NCBI GenBank assembly: GCA_018136815.1
Contig: CM030942.1
Span: forward strand, 807,797 to 871,796
DNA length: 64,000 nt
Source of the DNA: Isochrysis galbana
Taxonomy: Eukaryota; Haptophyta; Isochrysidales; Isochrysidaceae
Reading direction: 5' to 3'
The notes under the pieces are model-generated. The model worked only from the letters and a program-made list of their open reading frames with translations, did no database searches and was not told the DNA's origin. Shown here piece by piece: positions 1 through 11,949 of this stretch. A program made the position numbers and the translations under genes. Every line of letters begins with the position of its first letter. Position 1 is the stretch's first letter.

Positions 1-2030
1 CGAGAAAAAGACCCAGAGGACCCACGCAAGCATGGAGTGCTCTTTGAGATCAACCAAGGCTTCGTCGATCGTGGTGCGAGTATCGCCTGGCTCTCGCAGT
101 ACCCGAGGAAGGACGAGGTCATCTTTCCGCCTCACACCGCCCTGCAGGTTACCGCTGTGCGTGACGAAGGTAGGCCGTCTTTACACAGCCAACAGCCCTG
201 TCGCTGAGGTCAAGCGCAAAGGGGCCAGTAGCGCAGATCACGATGGGCCGAAGGCCCGATCATTTGCTGTTCATGAGAGAGGCCCGATATTACGCTATGG
301 TTTGCACCTTTCCCTTCCTACACGCCCGCAGCGGTCCACAATGATCTCTTTCACCACACCTTGCGCATCTATGCTCGCGTTCCACAGGTGACATCATCGT
401 GTTCGAGTGTCTAGCAACGGTGAACTCGAATGACATGCCAATGGACATGGTGGTCACACAGCGCCGCGATGGGCTAGCATGCATCGCGACGTCTCTCAAG
501 TTCGGCCTGCAGCGCGAACTCGCCGAGGAGGCGAGACGTCCCGCAGCCCAAGAGTACCACCGCCTTGTCTTCGGCTGCGGTCCTGATCAGCCGGGACTTC
601 TCAAGATGGATGAGCCTCGCGTATACAATACTCCGGACAGTTTCCGCGATGCGCTACGTGGTCTCTCAAACATCCAGAGTGACGTCATCCGACGGCACAC
701 GAAGTTCGCATTCCACATCTGTCCCTCGCCGGGCAAACCACCCGTCCCGCTCGCAACACTCGTCCGAAACTTTGCAACGACTGAGCGAGAGGCAATTCTG
801 GCGCGTAACGAGACAATCACTAAGTACACGGACGCAAAACTCACGACAGGTAGGCCCAAAGAAGCAGCTTTAGGGATCAACAAGTTTCTTGGCCTTGACG
901 AACGGCTGCTTTGGGTAGGCATGGGTCGCGGGCTCGCAGCCATCGAAGAAGAGATCCGAAGCTGCGGATCGCAGGACGACATCGAGTGCCTCGAATATGT
1001 CTTGTACGGCACGGCTGGGCTTCATCCTCGCGAGTGGGAGCACTCCGGAGGCAAAAAGATGGATCAGTTCTACGAGGGCGTCCAGACGGATGAGCGACTT
1101 GGCAAAACGATCGACTACTTTGTACAGCACGAACAGGTGAGTAGGCTTCACCATATTCACTGCACACCTCGAGGGATGAAACATGAAACGTGTGGCTGTG
1201 TTCTGGCTCCTGACGACACCCGGCTTTCTCGATGCTGTCGTCCTTGTGAGTTGCGGCGATATGTCTCACTGTGTTCGTAGGCACGTGAAGCTGCACTTCT
1301 CATTGAACATGTAGTCGCACTTCGCCTCTACACTACGGCCGCATACAAGTCTATCAATGACCCGTTGCGTGGACGTGGTAACTATGCTAATGGGCCACAT
1401 CCGTTTCCGGTAAGGAGCTCTCTTGAGCACAGATGAAAAGGGCGGGAGACTCGCCGGGACCATGGTCATGGACCATAGCCTCCTCATGTGATGCCCTATG
1501 CCTCCGTAGGTCACGATTTGCTACATCACCGATGGCATAAAAAAGCTGCGCGCTGTCGGCGCATCTTTGCCCGATGCCAACACCAAGCGCGACTTTTGGA
1601 GAGGGATGCGGAATGTTGCGTTGCCCGAAGGTTTTCGTGAGACCGGTGGAACTGAATACGCGCCGCTCTCGACATCTAGCAACATCCTGGTGCGTCGTTG
1701 CCGGGTGTGGTAGGGATTCTTGCTGTGCTTGTTGTAACTAGGCCAAACGTCTCGACGTCCGAGCGTCGTTCTGAATCTCCCCGGCTTGCGAACTGTACAC
1801 AGGTGGCACTCAATTATTCTGATGGGGCCGAGGCGCGGCTACTTTTCAAGTTGACAACCTCATCATTTCTTGAGCGTGGCGCCGATTTACAGTTCTTGTC
1901 GGCGTTCCCTGGTGAAGTTGAGTTCCTGTACCCTCCACTCACTTTTCTCGATCCCACGGGCTGTGAGGAGGTTATTGAAACCGACTGCGGAATCAAGTAT
2001 ACGGTCGTCGAGGTTCAGCCTCGCATTTGA
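1..2030 (+). CDS. Tandem-domain ADP-ribosyltransferase, 5' end outside window
   Basis: Transfers ADP-ribose from NAD to a protein side chain (family knowledge of R-S-E mono-ARTs). The proposed exons 1-169, 388-1136, 1281-1409, 1510-1689 and 1803-2030 keep one frame with GT-AG borders. Exon 1 is the tail of a first ART domain, with 'VDRGASIAWLSQYP' followed by RKDEVIFPP. After a linker of about 250 residues, exons 3-5 hold a complete second domain: the R motif in 'VALRLYTTAAY', 'FWRGMRN', the STS motif 'APLSTSS', and 'SAFPGEVEFLYPP' with the ExE catalytic pair. The first domain has K-x-E where the second has E-x-E. In this family the second Glu is the catalytic one and the first affects acceptor choice, so the domains may differ in target. 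The start lies upstream. The family is secure; the substrate and cell location are unknown. Confidence 0.8.
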
Positions 2031-3734
2031 TGACTTACATAGCGGCCACACATGCGGATCGACGGGGCGGGGCGACACAGGCCTCAAGGGGGGTGCTGCA
2101 GCATATTTTGAGTCGTACTCGGCTAGACTTGCTCTTCGAGGTGCTGTGCGCATGTATAGATCTCTGTGCTGCAATCTCGGCCAAGCCGCCAGCAGTCTGC
2201 GACGACAAAAGGAGGTTGAGGTTGGAGGATGGAAGTCGACTTATAGCCCTGTGTGTTTGTATTTTTGTGTTTTGTTTAACTTATCCAACGACTATCCGGC
2301 AACAGCAGCACGCAGCACTAGCTACTTCTTGGTTCTTGGTGTGCTATAGGTAGAAAGCTATCGCAAACGACAGTTGCATCTCTTGTCGTGCCCAAGTGAG
2401 CCCTTGTCGACGTTGAGCCTACCAAGTCCATGTCGGTCGGGCGCAAGCCAATCAAGGCCTTCCTGAGGGGCGAGGATGGGTCCGTGCGGGTGTGTGCCAC
2501 CCTTAAGAACCCGCGTGACACCTACCAGTGAACCCCCCCCCCCTGCTCGCGAGAGCTCTAGGCTCTCCATGGCCACCGCCTCCAGGCCATGCTTCGGCCG
2601 ATCGCGCGCGATCGGACGTCGCGGAAGCTCCGCGTTTCTTTTGGTGATGCGCCCCACATTCACCACTCCGATTCTCTCCTGTGAGCGCCCGCCTCAATCT
2701 CAATCTCACAAAATAAGCGCCATGCGCGGGGCAAGGGAGGGGGGTCACTCACTGACGCCATTTTCGGTCGTGGGGCGGGAGGAGGGAGGCGGAGGGGGGA
2801 GGCGGCTGGCGGGGCAGGTAGGAGTAGGGGAGGATCCCTGTGGCCTGTGGAATCCTTGGACACCCAGGAGCCAGGGGCCAGGGACAAGGGAAGTGGAAAA
2901 TAGTAGATAGTGGTTGAAATGAGTGAGTCACCGGGCTATCAGCTATCAGCTATCAGTGTCAGTGAAGCCGCCGATCCGCCAATATTCTCAGTTGTAATTA
3001 TTTTTTATTCCTCCGTGATAGTGATAGATTTCTCTGGCCGAGTTTATGCGTTCTCTTGTTACACAGTTAACATTTAACAGTTACGCATCGCTATGGAGGC
3101 TACCGTGGGGGGTGGGGGGTCTTGGGCTCAAAGGACACCGGACATCGGATAGGTGCTAGTTACACTTGTCCGGTCAGCTTATCCAAAAACTTCGTGATGA
3201 ATCCTCAATCTTGACTTGGTCAGTCTTCACCCTTAGAAATTGAAATAGCTGTTTGACCGCGCTATCAGTGTGTTTCTTCAACAAATAAAGGCCAAAAACA
3301 GCTATTTTTGCTGTGTTTCTAGCAGACCACCTGTCGATAGCCCCAACCTACTGTTGTAGAAGTCTACTATGTTGAGGGGAAGGGGCGTATGTCCGGGGAA
3401 AGCAGAACTACGAGTAGTACTCAAATTAAATTAGAATTAGTGTAGGACGTCCCTGCCTTCAAAGTGGGGGGAGCGGAGAGAAGGGAGAGCGGGGCGGTGT
3501 GAGGTAGCAGCCGGAAGCGAGGAGCGGGGAGCGCGGAGAGGGGAGAGATGAGGGGGCGGGGAGAGATGAGAGAGGCAGGGAGAGGGAGGAAAGGGGAGGA
3601 GGGAGAGAGAGGGGGAGTGGAGGGAGGAGAGGGGAGAAGAAGAGGGGAGAGGGGAAGGGGGGAGAAAGTACAAAAGAGGGGGAGAGCGATTACAGATAAA
3701 AGAGATCAGAAAGAGGAGGAGGGAGGGAGGGAGG

Positions 3735-3773
<39 letters not shown>

Positions 3774-3847
3774 GGCGCCGAGACGAGCCGCGGCCTCTCT
3801 CTCCCTTCCACCAGCCCTGCCGCTGCGGTGCGCCGTGTCGTCATAGC
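2031..3847. other. Intergenic stretch with purine-rich low complexity
   Basis: I see no convincing gene. 2530-2900 is G/A- and C-rich low complexity. 3450-3780 is strongly purine-rich and ends in an uninterrupted (GA)n run at 3736-3771, just before the HECT gene. The frame stays open upstream of the HECT start only because this purine tract has no stop codons. Confidence 0.6.
3736..3771. repeat. (GA)n microsatellite
   Basis: Uninterrupted GA dinucleotide run about 75 bp upstream of the HECT ligase start. It probably lies in the 5' UTR or core promoter of that gene. Confidence 0.85.
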
Positions 3848-6800
3848 ATGTCAATGTTCGACGACCGCAAGCTCAAGGTCAATCTGCGCGGCCGCTCGGG
3901 CCAACAGGACCGGCAGGCGCTGCTCGCCCGCGCACAGAGAGAGCGAGAGGAGCGCCAGAGGCTGCGAGCGAAGCTGCGTGCCGCGCTCTGTGTGCAGGCG
4001 GCAGCGCGCGGCGCGGCACGGATCGCACGACTTCGCCGACACCTCCGCCACGATTTCGACGCGCTCATGCCTCGCGTCGACGCGGGCGAGCTTCCATTTG
4101 TGCGAGTGGCAACTACGCTCGCACGCAGCCTCTGCTTCTTCCACGACGGCCGCATCGATGACAGCCGGCGGAGCTGGATGCTGCAGCGAGTGGTGCAGGC
4201 AGGTGGCGCGGGACCAGATGGCGCGCTACTTGACGTTGACGCCACTGACGCCGACGCGCAGGCGTGGTACATGCAGTGCGCCGCGCTCGTGCGACTTTGC
4301 ATGCCGGCGCTTGCATTAGCAAACGAGGTTGGTGCGTCAGAGGAGATAAGCCTCGAGCTGCGCGCGGCGCTGCTGCTGACCGAGCCGCCTGCCTCGTCCG
4401 GTCGACTCGCCGGCCACCACACCGCCTGCCTTCTGCGCGTCGGTCGGAGTAAATTCTTTGGCGCGGTTGCCAGCTGTCTGCACCGGCTCTTGCCTGCAGC
4501 CGAGCCCGCGTCCGCATCTGAACCGCCGTCCTTGCATGTCTCCGCACTTCTGCGGCTCGCTTCGCGTGTACTCAGCGCGCTTGGCCAGAGCGGCCAGTCG
4601 AGTGCCGAGTTTCTCTCGTCGCGCGCCTTCGCCTCTGAGTTTCTCGGCGCGCCGGGCCTCCTTTCGCGGCTGTCGCGCGCAAGCGTCGCCACGTTTTTCT
4701 CGCCTCACTTTCAGCCGCTCGTTCGTGTGCTCGCCGCCTCGGCGTCCAGCTTCGCGTCCGAGCTTGCCGCGGCGCCGGCGTGGTCACTCGCTGCCTCCGC
4801 TCCCATCGGGCGCGGTGGGAATGCGGCGACGGCGAGCGGGCCGGCCGTCGAGCCTGCTCCGCCACTCGACGCGTGTGTGGCAGGCAATTTGGTCGCGCTT
4901 TCGCGAGCGACGGCCCTTGTCCTAAACCCGCTGGACCTGGGCGGTGGCGCGCCGTATCTGGCGGCGCTATTGCATGCGCTTCTCCCGGCCCTGTCCCTCA
5001 CTCTCGACGCTCCCAAGGCAGATCGCGCGGTGCACCGGGGGGCCGCCAGCGCCGCCGCCTCGGCTGACGAGAGCAGCGGCGACGATGACGCTGCAGACCC
5101 CATGGTGATTGACTCCGAGGAGGCGGCATCGCCCACGATGGCCGCGTGGGAGACATCTTGGCCCGGCTGGCGCCAGCTCGTGAAGACTCAAGTTGCCACC
5201 CTTGGTGCGCAGCAGCAGCTTGGTGCCCTCATCCACGGGGCGCTACTGGGTCTGCCTTTGAAAGAGTCACTGCTGAGCACAGCTCACTTGTGCGCCGTCT
5301 TTTGCGTCATTTTGTATGGTGGGGACTCGGCTCCCGGCGCGGCGAGCGGGTCTTCGCGTCCCCTCTCCCGCGCATCAGCCGCGCTCAACGCGCTCGCCTT
5401 TGGCACTGAGGGACAGCCGTCCGCTGTTTCACGCCTCTGGCACGCGATCGAGCTCCTGCGCGCCTCAGTGGGACAAACCTTGCCCGCAACGGCGGCACTC
5501 GAGACGGCGCCAGCTGTGCTCACCACCTTCTGCGCCGTCTTCTCCCAACTGCTAGTCCTGATGGGCGACGATGACCTCCTCGGGCGCGAGGGCGTCGATA
5601 CGGACTCAGCTCCCGGCAGCGCGACACGGCCCTTCGCACCGTCAGAGCTCCGCTCGATGTGCTCCCTGCTGCGTGACGTCGGCATTGGCATCCAATGGAG
5701 CTCGCACGCTGCGCCCTCCGCACATGTGGCCTCCACTAGCCACAACGCGCCGCTGCCGTCGCTGCCGCGTGCGTGGCGTTCTGCTTTGCTGCGCCTGCTG
5801 CGTCAGCTGTACGACCGCGACGCGCGTCGCTCCTTTATGGGCGGGGACAAGGCGTGGCTCGCGGAACCCACCAAGCTGCTTACTATTGAGGCTACCTGCG
5901 CGCGCATTGACCCGGGGATGCTCGAGGCCGCCTCAGCTCACACCGACGGGTCGGCACCTCGCGGATCAGGGGGCCACTTGTCCGAGCTCCCCGAAGCGCT
6001 GCGCGTGGCAGGATTGCTGGTGCACATGCCGTACGTCGTGCCCTTTGGGACGAGACTAGAGCTGTTGCGCCGCTGGCTGGTAAGAGCTCGCACATTGCCT
6101 TAGTAGCCCTTTGTCCACTAGGCTACAGACCTCGTGCCCCCCCCCCTCCACGAGGCCGTTTTGAGCCCCTGCCGCCCGACCACTTCTTGCAGGTGACTCA
6201 GCGCGACGAACTCGCATCTCAGACCTTGGCAGCGGCGGCCATCGCAGGCTGGCACAACCCCATCACGGTGCGGCGAGATGCTCTCCTGACCGACGCCTTC
6301 TCAGAGCTCCGTGGCCTCGGCGATGGGTGGAGGCTGCCGCTGCGGGTGCGTTTCTTCTCGGCGGAGGGCCTCGAGGAGGCAGGCATCGGCGAGGGCATCG
6401 CCAAGGAGTTCCTTGTCGACGTGCTGCGAGAAGGCTTCGATCCTCAGACGGGTCTCTTTGCGACCGGCACTGAGGGGGCGCTCTACCCCAACCCGGCGGC
6501 GGTGCTCCACCGGCGCGACGCGGCCTCATGGTTCGAATTTCTCGGGGCGGTGCTTGCCAAGACATTGTATGAGGGCATCCTTGTCGAGTTGCCCTTCGCG
6601 CCCTTCTTCCTCAATCTGCTTCTCGGGCGCACCAACACGGTGCATGACATGCCCGCGTACGATGCTCAGGTGGCACGTTCGCTCGACTTTCTGAAATCAT
6701 ACGACGGTGACGTGGAAGATCTTTGCCTCACGTTCGCCATTGAGCAGTTCTCGGGCGACGTGGTACCGCAAGAGCAGCGCCGCACCGTCCAGCTCGTTCC

Positions 6801-7341
6801 GGGTGGCGCCGACGTGCGCGTGACAGCGGCGAACCGCGCAGAGTATATCCTGCGTCTCGCACACTACCGGCTCAATTCCCAGCTGCGTGGTGCGTGCGAC
6901 GCTTTTCTGCGTGGTTTTTCGCAAGTGGTGCCCCGCGAGTGGATCGGCATGTTCTCGCCGGCGGAGCTGCAGCTCGTCCTCGGTGGCTCCGACGCACCTC
7001 TGTCCGTCTCCGACTGGCGCGCGCACACCGTCTACTCGGGCGGCTATCACGCCAACTCGCCTGTGGTGCAATGGTTTTGGCAAGTGGTCGAGGAGTTTGA
7101 TAGGCGTCAGCGCGCCGCCACGCTGAAATTTGTCACGTCATGTTCACGCCCGCCCCTCATGGGCTTCCGCTGGCTGCAGCCTGCCTTTTGCATCCACAAG
7201 GCGAGCGCCGAGGAGGCACGTCTCCCCACATCGGCAACGTGCATGAATCTCCTAAAACTGCCACCGTACGAATCGCTCGAGACGCTACGCGAGAAGCTCA
7301 CCTACGCCATCGAGGCAGGCGCTGGATTCGAGCTCAGTTAG
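3848..7341 (+). CDS. HECT-type E3 ubiquitin ligase, UBE3B/UBE3C-like
   Basis: Accepts ubiquitin from an E2 on a catalytic cysteine and passes it to a substrate. Two exons, 3848-6079 and 6193-7341, join in phase 0 over a 113-bp GT-AG intron and give 1,126 residues, close to the roughly 1,070-1,080 of animal UBE3B and UBE3C. The N-terminus 'MSMFDDRKLKVNLRG' followed by Arg/Glu-rich helix and an IQ-like segment (residues ~38-65) matches that subfamily. The HECT domain covers about residues 790-1126 and ends 'GAGFELS'. The catalytic Cys is residue 1094 in 'TSATCMNLLKLP'. The middle (~70-740) is Ala/Ser-rich with no domain I recognise. I chose the ATG at 3848 because the conserved N-terminus begins there; longer readings extend only into purine repeat. 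Confidence 0.93.
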
Positions 7342-8374
7342 CGCGCGAGAACGCTCGCTCGCAGCTCTTGCTGCCAAGCACCCGTGGTGAATCAATGAAC
7401 AGAGGCGGCTCGTATCTCGATTGGTGCTCGGTGATCCCACCGCGAAGGGCGGCCGAGCGGTTCAAAATTCGCAGCGTCCCGGCTCGTCTGCTTCGGTCGC
7501 TTGTCGTGTTGCCTCGGGAATGAAGGGACGCAATTCAGATGATTAGGGGAGGTGAGAAGGCTTTAAAAATAGAGTTTTGATCGAACTAGGTTGACGCCGA
7601 CGCCAGCCCAACACACGCCATCTGGATCTGGGTCGAGTGGCGCTCATATCTAAAGTAGTATCCGGCCGGCCCGTTGTCTGTATGCCTGTGGCGCGTGAAT
7701 TGTTTTTGTTGCACGCTGAGCGCCATATTCATATCACATATCACATCGCATGTGCATAGACATAGAGTCCCAATAGCGATGGGGTGAATGCAAAAACGTT
7801 TGATTATTGATTATACTACATAGCGAGAGTTAGAGTTAACCCCGCTATTGCTATTGCCACTAGCCTTGCACCAACCCGCCAAGTCACGGCACACATGACT
7901 GTTCTAAAAGCTGCGCAAAGCCGTAAGCCGTAAGTACCTATTTACTATCCATACCTCGCAGCCCCCCGGCTCCCATAATAAAATGAATGAGCGTCCACTA
8001 CTCCCACTAGCCCGGTACTATCACGACACCCCTCAGCGCACCTGCCCGTACGGCTTGACGTGTGGTGATGCCACAGATACATACACTTATACACCCCTTC
8101 AAATATCTCCCTCCTTGCAAACAAACAAACCCCCGGCTCCCATTCTAACACGCACCCCACGAGTTACAATGACAATGAGGAAAAACCCAGTGAGGCGAAC
8201 CGACCTACGTCGGGCGACTCACCAGGGAAAAGCACCGGGGGGGGGGGGGGACTCTCGTCAACAAAGAAGAAAGAACGGCCCTTACCAGTACGCAGCTCGC
8301 AGCTCGCGCTCGCGCCGTGAGCAATCCTCGAGAAATAAATGACTGTGAGGCGAGAAGCTTTCACTCACCATCAC

Positions 8375-8515
8375 CCACAGATGGAAAAGCGTTCAATCAC
8401 AATCAGCCTACACATGGAAAAGCGTTCAATCGCCATCACCCCTACAGATGGAAAAGCGTTCAATCACTATCAGCCTACCCCCAAAGTGCATTCAATCACC
8501 GTCAGCCTACACATA
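8375..8515. repeat. Tandem repeat, ~33-34 bp unit, four copies
   Basis: Four successive units share 'GGAAAAGCGTTCAATCAC' (the last one degenerate) followed by 'ATCAGCCTACACAT' or 'ATCACCCCTACAGAT'. Two unit variants alternate. The array is open in more than one frame, but both readings are repeat-derived (His/Asn/Pro-rich) and I do not call a gene. Confidence 0.85.
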
Positions 8516-8539
8516 CCATATCTAAGCCCTTTATTTACC

Positions 8540-8700
8540 CCTACCCCCCTAGTAGTGCACAGGGGGAGTGGTCTGATGGCGGGGGGGAAAGGGCCGGCGC
8601 GGAGTGGGGGTGTAGAAAGTTTTGCTGCGTGAGTAGTGAGTAGTAAGAATAAGAGGGCTCACGGCCGCGTGTGCGGTGAGACTATTAAGAAATTATTAAT
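8540..8700 (+). repeat. Dispersed repeat R3, copy 1
   Basis: Contains 'GTGGGGGTGTAGAAAGTTTT' and then 'GCTGCGTGAGTAG', ending near 'CGCGTGTGCGGTGAGACTAT'. The same block recurs at about 12365-12500 and, inverted, at 32505-32700 and 35365-35560. The end resembles the 3' end of the non-LTR element at 21850-21875, so R3 may be a 3' UTR remnant of a related retroelement. That link is inference. Confidence 0.65.
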
Positions 8701-9111
8701 TAGCCTGCCAGTAGCAGGACGACACTATCCACATCATGGAGGAGGAGGAGAAAAAGACGAATAAGATGAAGATTCAAAGGCTGCTTAGCCGTAGGTGTTC
8801 GTGACGGTCCGTAATGCGTGTTCTGATGAAAGATGAAAGCTGAAAGCGCGCGCCGCGTGATGTGAGCTAGTTGCGTTCTGAGAGCGCGTGGCGCCATGTG
8901 TTCATCGTAGATATTAAAAGTCAATAACAGGGTATGTGCAAATATTCTTGTATAAATGACTATGGACATTTGATTTTGATGGCTCCATTCGAGTTGTCCC
9001 ATAATTGATAATTGACGGAACGACACCTCCCTACCAGGAATCGGACGCCCCCCCTCGTTGGCTGCTCCGACGAGGGCACGCGCACTCTCACAGGGCCTCG
9101 TAAATGATGGA

Positions 9112-9208
9112 CCCTAATGATATTTTGGTACCTCTTGCCTGGAGGGCATCCCCATGGGCCCAGATCAAGCTTTGGGGGGGCTCTAGAGACAAAAAAATAC
9201 CATTAGGG
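9112..9208. repeat. 97-bp foldback, MITE-like
   Basis: 'CCCTAATGATATTTT' at 9112-9126 is mirrored at 9194-9208 by the reverse complement of 'CCCTAATGGTATTTT', 14 of 15 matching. The interior is unrelated. I see no clear target duplication. Confidence 0.5.
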
Positions 9209-9350
9209 GAGGGGGAAGGACATGCCAGCAGAGGAATTGGCCGACCTCCTAGTACTACTAGTGCTCCAGTAATTTTTGTTAAATGTTCATCCCTGGACGC
9301 CCGAGGCAGGGGAGGGAAAAGGCGCGAAATTGGCTTGTGGCTGGCACCGC

Positions 9351-11159
9351 ATGGATGGCCTCCTTCCAGACGTGGTGAGCAGAGACGAGATTGCTGGGGC
9401 AGTGCCTGAGGGATCCGAGCAAGATATTCAAGAGAATGCGCAGGAATTCAAAGGGCGCACTCGCCTTACACGAGAGGATGGGCCATCATGTGGCAGCCTG
9501 CTTGATGCCATCTCGACTGCTCGATTCCAGCAGAGGTTGGTTGCGCTCGTCGGCGAAAAGGAGGGGCTATCGCGTCGAGTGGTGGGGCTTGAACAAAAAT
9601 TGAAGCGGGCAGATACTCTTCTCCAGGGGGCGCTCGACGATAAGGAAGACCTGCAAGCAGCGCTCCGTGGTGCGGAGCGGAAATTACAAGAGGCGGAAGC
9701 TGTGTCTGAGCGCAATCAGGCCTGCCTGGATGCAGAGAACAAACGTTATGATCTATTGGTGCGCGTCGCAGACGATCAGGCTGCAGAATCATCACGAAGG
9801 ATCGGTGAGCAGGCTCAAGAGATCCATGCGCTCAGTGAGCAGCTCAGTGCTGCCAACAGCACAATGAGCAGTTTCCACACATTACAAAAGTCTTCAGAAG
9901 AACTCATCGACTCCTTCCACAAGAAGGTTGCAGAAGTTTCTCATCTTCTTGAGCACGTTCGTCAAGCTGAGGCTGTATGCCGCTCGACTATGGTTCGCGT
10001 TGCGGAAGAGCAACGTAGCCTACGAGCACAGCTATCTGCACTCGAGCATGCACAGCTTTCATCAAACCATGCCGGAAATCTGCATCTTCTAGTGAAGGAA
10101 GCTCGGGAAGCCACAACTGAAAAGCAGGCTCTTGCCGATCAGAAGATTAAAGAGCTCGACGGTGTAAAGCAGCAGCTTAGACTCTCTGAGGAGGGCCGAG
10201 AAGGAGCTATCACAAGTATGAAAGAGCTCCAGCGGATTAACCGGCATCATGAGGAGCTCCTCCAAAAGAGGGACGAGTTACTCCATGAACAGTGCCGTCA
10301 AGTAGAAGGGCTCCTATCCAAGAATTTGCTGCTCACTGAGACTAATGGCCGTCTCTGTGGAGAATTGAGGCAGAAAAGAGCTGTGATACACCTTCTGTTG
10401 CGTGAGATTGGGCATGCCGATGCCCTCGCGCATTCTGCAGATCGGCTTGCTGAAGTGAATTCACGAACTGAAACGGCCGAGCTCGCAGCAACTCAAGTAC
10501 AATTGCTCCTACTTCAGGACGAGTTGAGAGCGAGCGAAACGGCTAGAGTTCGGCTACGTGTGGCACACGCAGATGCAGCCGCTCAACTGGCGCTTGCTCA
10601 AGATGAACTGCGTCAGCGCCCTAGCTGCATGAAAGAAGATGGTTTGAGAGAGCAAGCCCCGAAGAGCACATACAAAATAGATGAAGGGGCTGGGGGGAAC
10701 TCCAACGACATGACGCAGTCTGTGCCGTTGGTGCAAGGCTCCGAAACTGGCGCTTGGATGGTTACCCGTTCCGACGCATCACCATCAACACACGATCTCA
10801 ACCGAAGTAGTGATAGCGCTCGACAAGAAGCGCCTACGAATGATCGCGACTCACAACCTTGCAAACCTGAGTATCACGACGATGTTGCCTTAGAGACCTT
10901 GGTATTAGCACAGCAAGGTGCTGACCGCGGCAGCCATCTACAATCAGCCAAATGTGCATGGTGTGCAGATGTTCTCTTTGGTGTCGTCGAATATTGCAAC
11001 GGCTGCAACAAGCCCTTCCACACCGCGTGCGCGAACCAGGTAAGTCATTCGACAGGCCGATTTACATGCCCATCGTGTGCGCAGACCATCTCCAAACCTG
11101 CACAGAAGCGGCCGCGCAAGACGCTCACGGTGGTGAAGAGGTCTTCGTTGTTTGCTTGA
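9351..11159 (+). CDS. Coiled-coil protein with C-terminal PHD-like zinc finger
   Basis: A 602-residue single-exon reading starting at the first in-frame ATG, 9351. Residues ~50-440 are almost continuous heptad-like helix rich in Glu, Gln, Leu and Arg, so a long coiled coil is expected. Residues ~440-530 are Ser/Thr/Asp-rich linker. Near the C-terminus comes a cross-brace finger: CAWC, ten residues, CNGC, four residues, H, two residues, C, twelve residues, CPSC. This is a C4HC3 pattern as in PHD fingers, which often bind histone tails, but the short loops also allow a RING-like fold. It ends in a basic tail with 'KRPRK', a possible nuclear signal. A GTAAGT at about 11039 looks like a donor, but reading through it completes the finger. 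I do not recognise an orthologue. Confidence 0.75.
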   Translation: MDGLLPDVVSRDEIAGAVPEGSEQDIQENAQEFKGRTRLTREDGPSCGSLLDAISTARFQQRLVALVGEKEGLSRRVVGLEQKLKRADTLLQGALDDKEDLQAALRGAERKLQEAEAVSERNQACLDAENKRYDLLVRVADDQAAESSRRIGEQAQEIHALSEQLSAANSTMSSFHTLQKSSEELIDSFHKKVAEVSHLLEHVRQAEAVCRSTMVRVAEEQRSLRAQLSALEHAQLSSNHAGNLHLLVKEAREATTEKQALADQKIKELDGVKQQLRLSEEGREGAITSMKELQRINRHHEELLQKRDELLHEQCRQVEGLLSKNLLLTETNGRLCGELRQKRAVIHLLLREIGHADALAHSADRLAEVNSRTETAELAATQVQLLLLQDELRASETARVRLRVAHADAAAQLALAQDELRQRPSCMKEDGLREQAPKSTYKIDEGAGGNSNDMTQSVPLVQGSETGAWMVTRSDASPSTHDLNRSSDSARQEAPTNDRDSQPCKPEYHDDVALETLVLAQQGADRGSHLQSAKCAWCADVLFGVVEYCNGCNKPFHTACANQVSHSTGRFTCPSCAQTISKPAQKRPRKTLTVVKRSSLFA

Positions 11160-11549
11160 TTTTAATTAATAATAGGCCGTTGCGGCTGCTGGAGTTAACT
11201 ATCTTTTTGCAAGTTGTTGTGATACCGGGCTCGACGAGCAAGCAGGGCAAGGTGGGGCAGCTAGCAAAATAGTAAACTAAGAAATTGGCGCAACGTCGCC
11301 ATCGTTGCTCCCTTCGTCAATTGCTCGTTGGTGCGAGTTGGAGCTAGCCGACGATGCATGGGGGGCTGTAGCAAGCGCCGGCATGGGCGGCAAGCAAATA
11401 GTAGTAACAGCGCCGCGACGCGCGTCTCCATCGCAAGTTGGTAATAATGAAATATCTGAGTGTCAGTGCCACTACTGCCACTAGCCCGGTACCATCACGA
11501 CAAACCGCAGCGCACTTGCCGGTACACATTGGTCCTTGGTGAGTGCTGC

Positions 11550-11949
11550 AACTAAGTTTATACTTGGTTCACGCATGGCGGGGCACGAGCCCCCCCCTCT
11601 CTCCACGCCTCCTCTGCCGTGGGGGAGGAACCACCCACGCACCCACGCTCCTGGCATGCCTGATGCCTGATGGCTTGCCAGGAGCACACTGCCCTGCTGA
11701 CCCACTCTCTTCCCCACGGGCTCGCCTGGATCGCGCATCCTGGCCCGGCGTGGCCAGCCCGTCGATCGCTCCAACTCCCCCTCCCCCCCTGGTCGACAGG
11801 CAGACAGGTGCAGCGTGGGGGCCCCTGGGGCTCCGGCTCCGGAGCGCGCCAGCGTGGGAGAGGCGGGGGAGTTGAGAAATTCGAACCATCGCGCGGCGGC
11901 GAGAGCGGGCGGCGGCGCGCGCTCCATGACCCTATCGTTTTAACGATAG
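11550..11949 (-). repeat. Dispersed GC-rich repeat R1, copy 1
   Basis: On the minus strand it runs from the perfect hairpin CTATCGTTAAAACGATAG (11932-11949) through the R1 core to the hairpin near 11550-11569, a variant of AACTAAGTATAAACTTAGTT. The core ('CCCCCACGCTGCACCTGTCT', 'GGTCGACAGGCAGACAGG' on the other strand) is shared with the copies at 19454, 32875, 37395 and 41938. The left end abuts a retroelement fragment. Confidence 0.75.

Larger units (their letters stand above)
7342..9350. other. Intergenic stretch with repeats, no gene seen
   Basis: No ORF here shows recognisable protein features. It holds a 33-34 bp tandem repeat (8375-8515), an R3 repeat (about 8540-8700) and a 97-bp foldback (9112-9208), listed separately. 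7342-8370 holds short A/T-rich patches and nothing else I can name. Confidence 0.6.

Noticed and set aside
8375-8515. CRISPR-like array
   Set aside because: Units are contiguous with diverging copies and no unique spacers. It is a plain tandem repeat in a eukaryotic context.
11039-11054. GTAAGT near the end of the PHD-finger gene as an intron donor
   Set aside because: The nearest AG gives only a 16-base gap, and reading through supplies the last Cys pair of the zinc finger, so it is coding.
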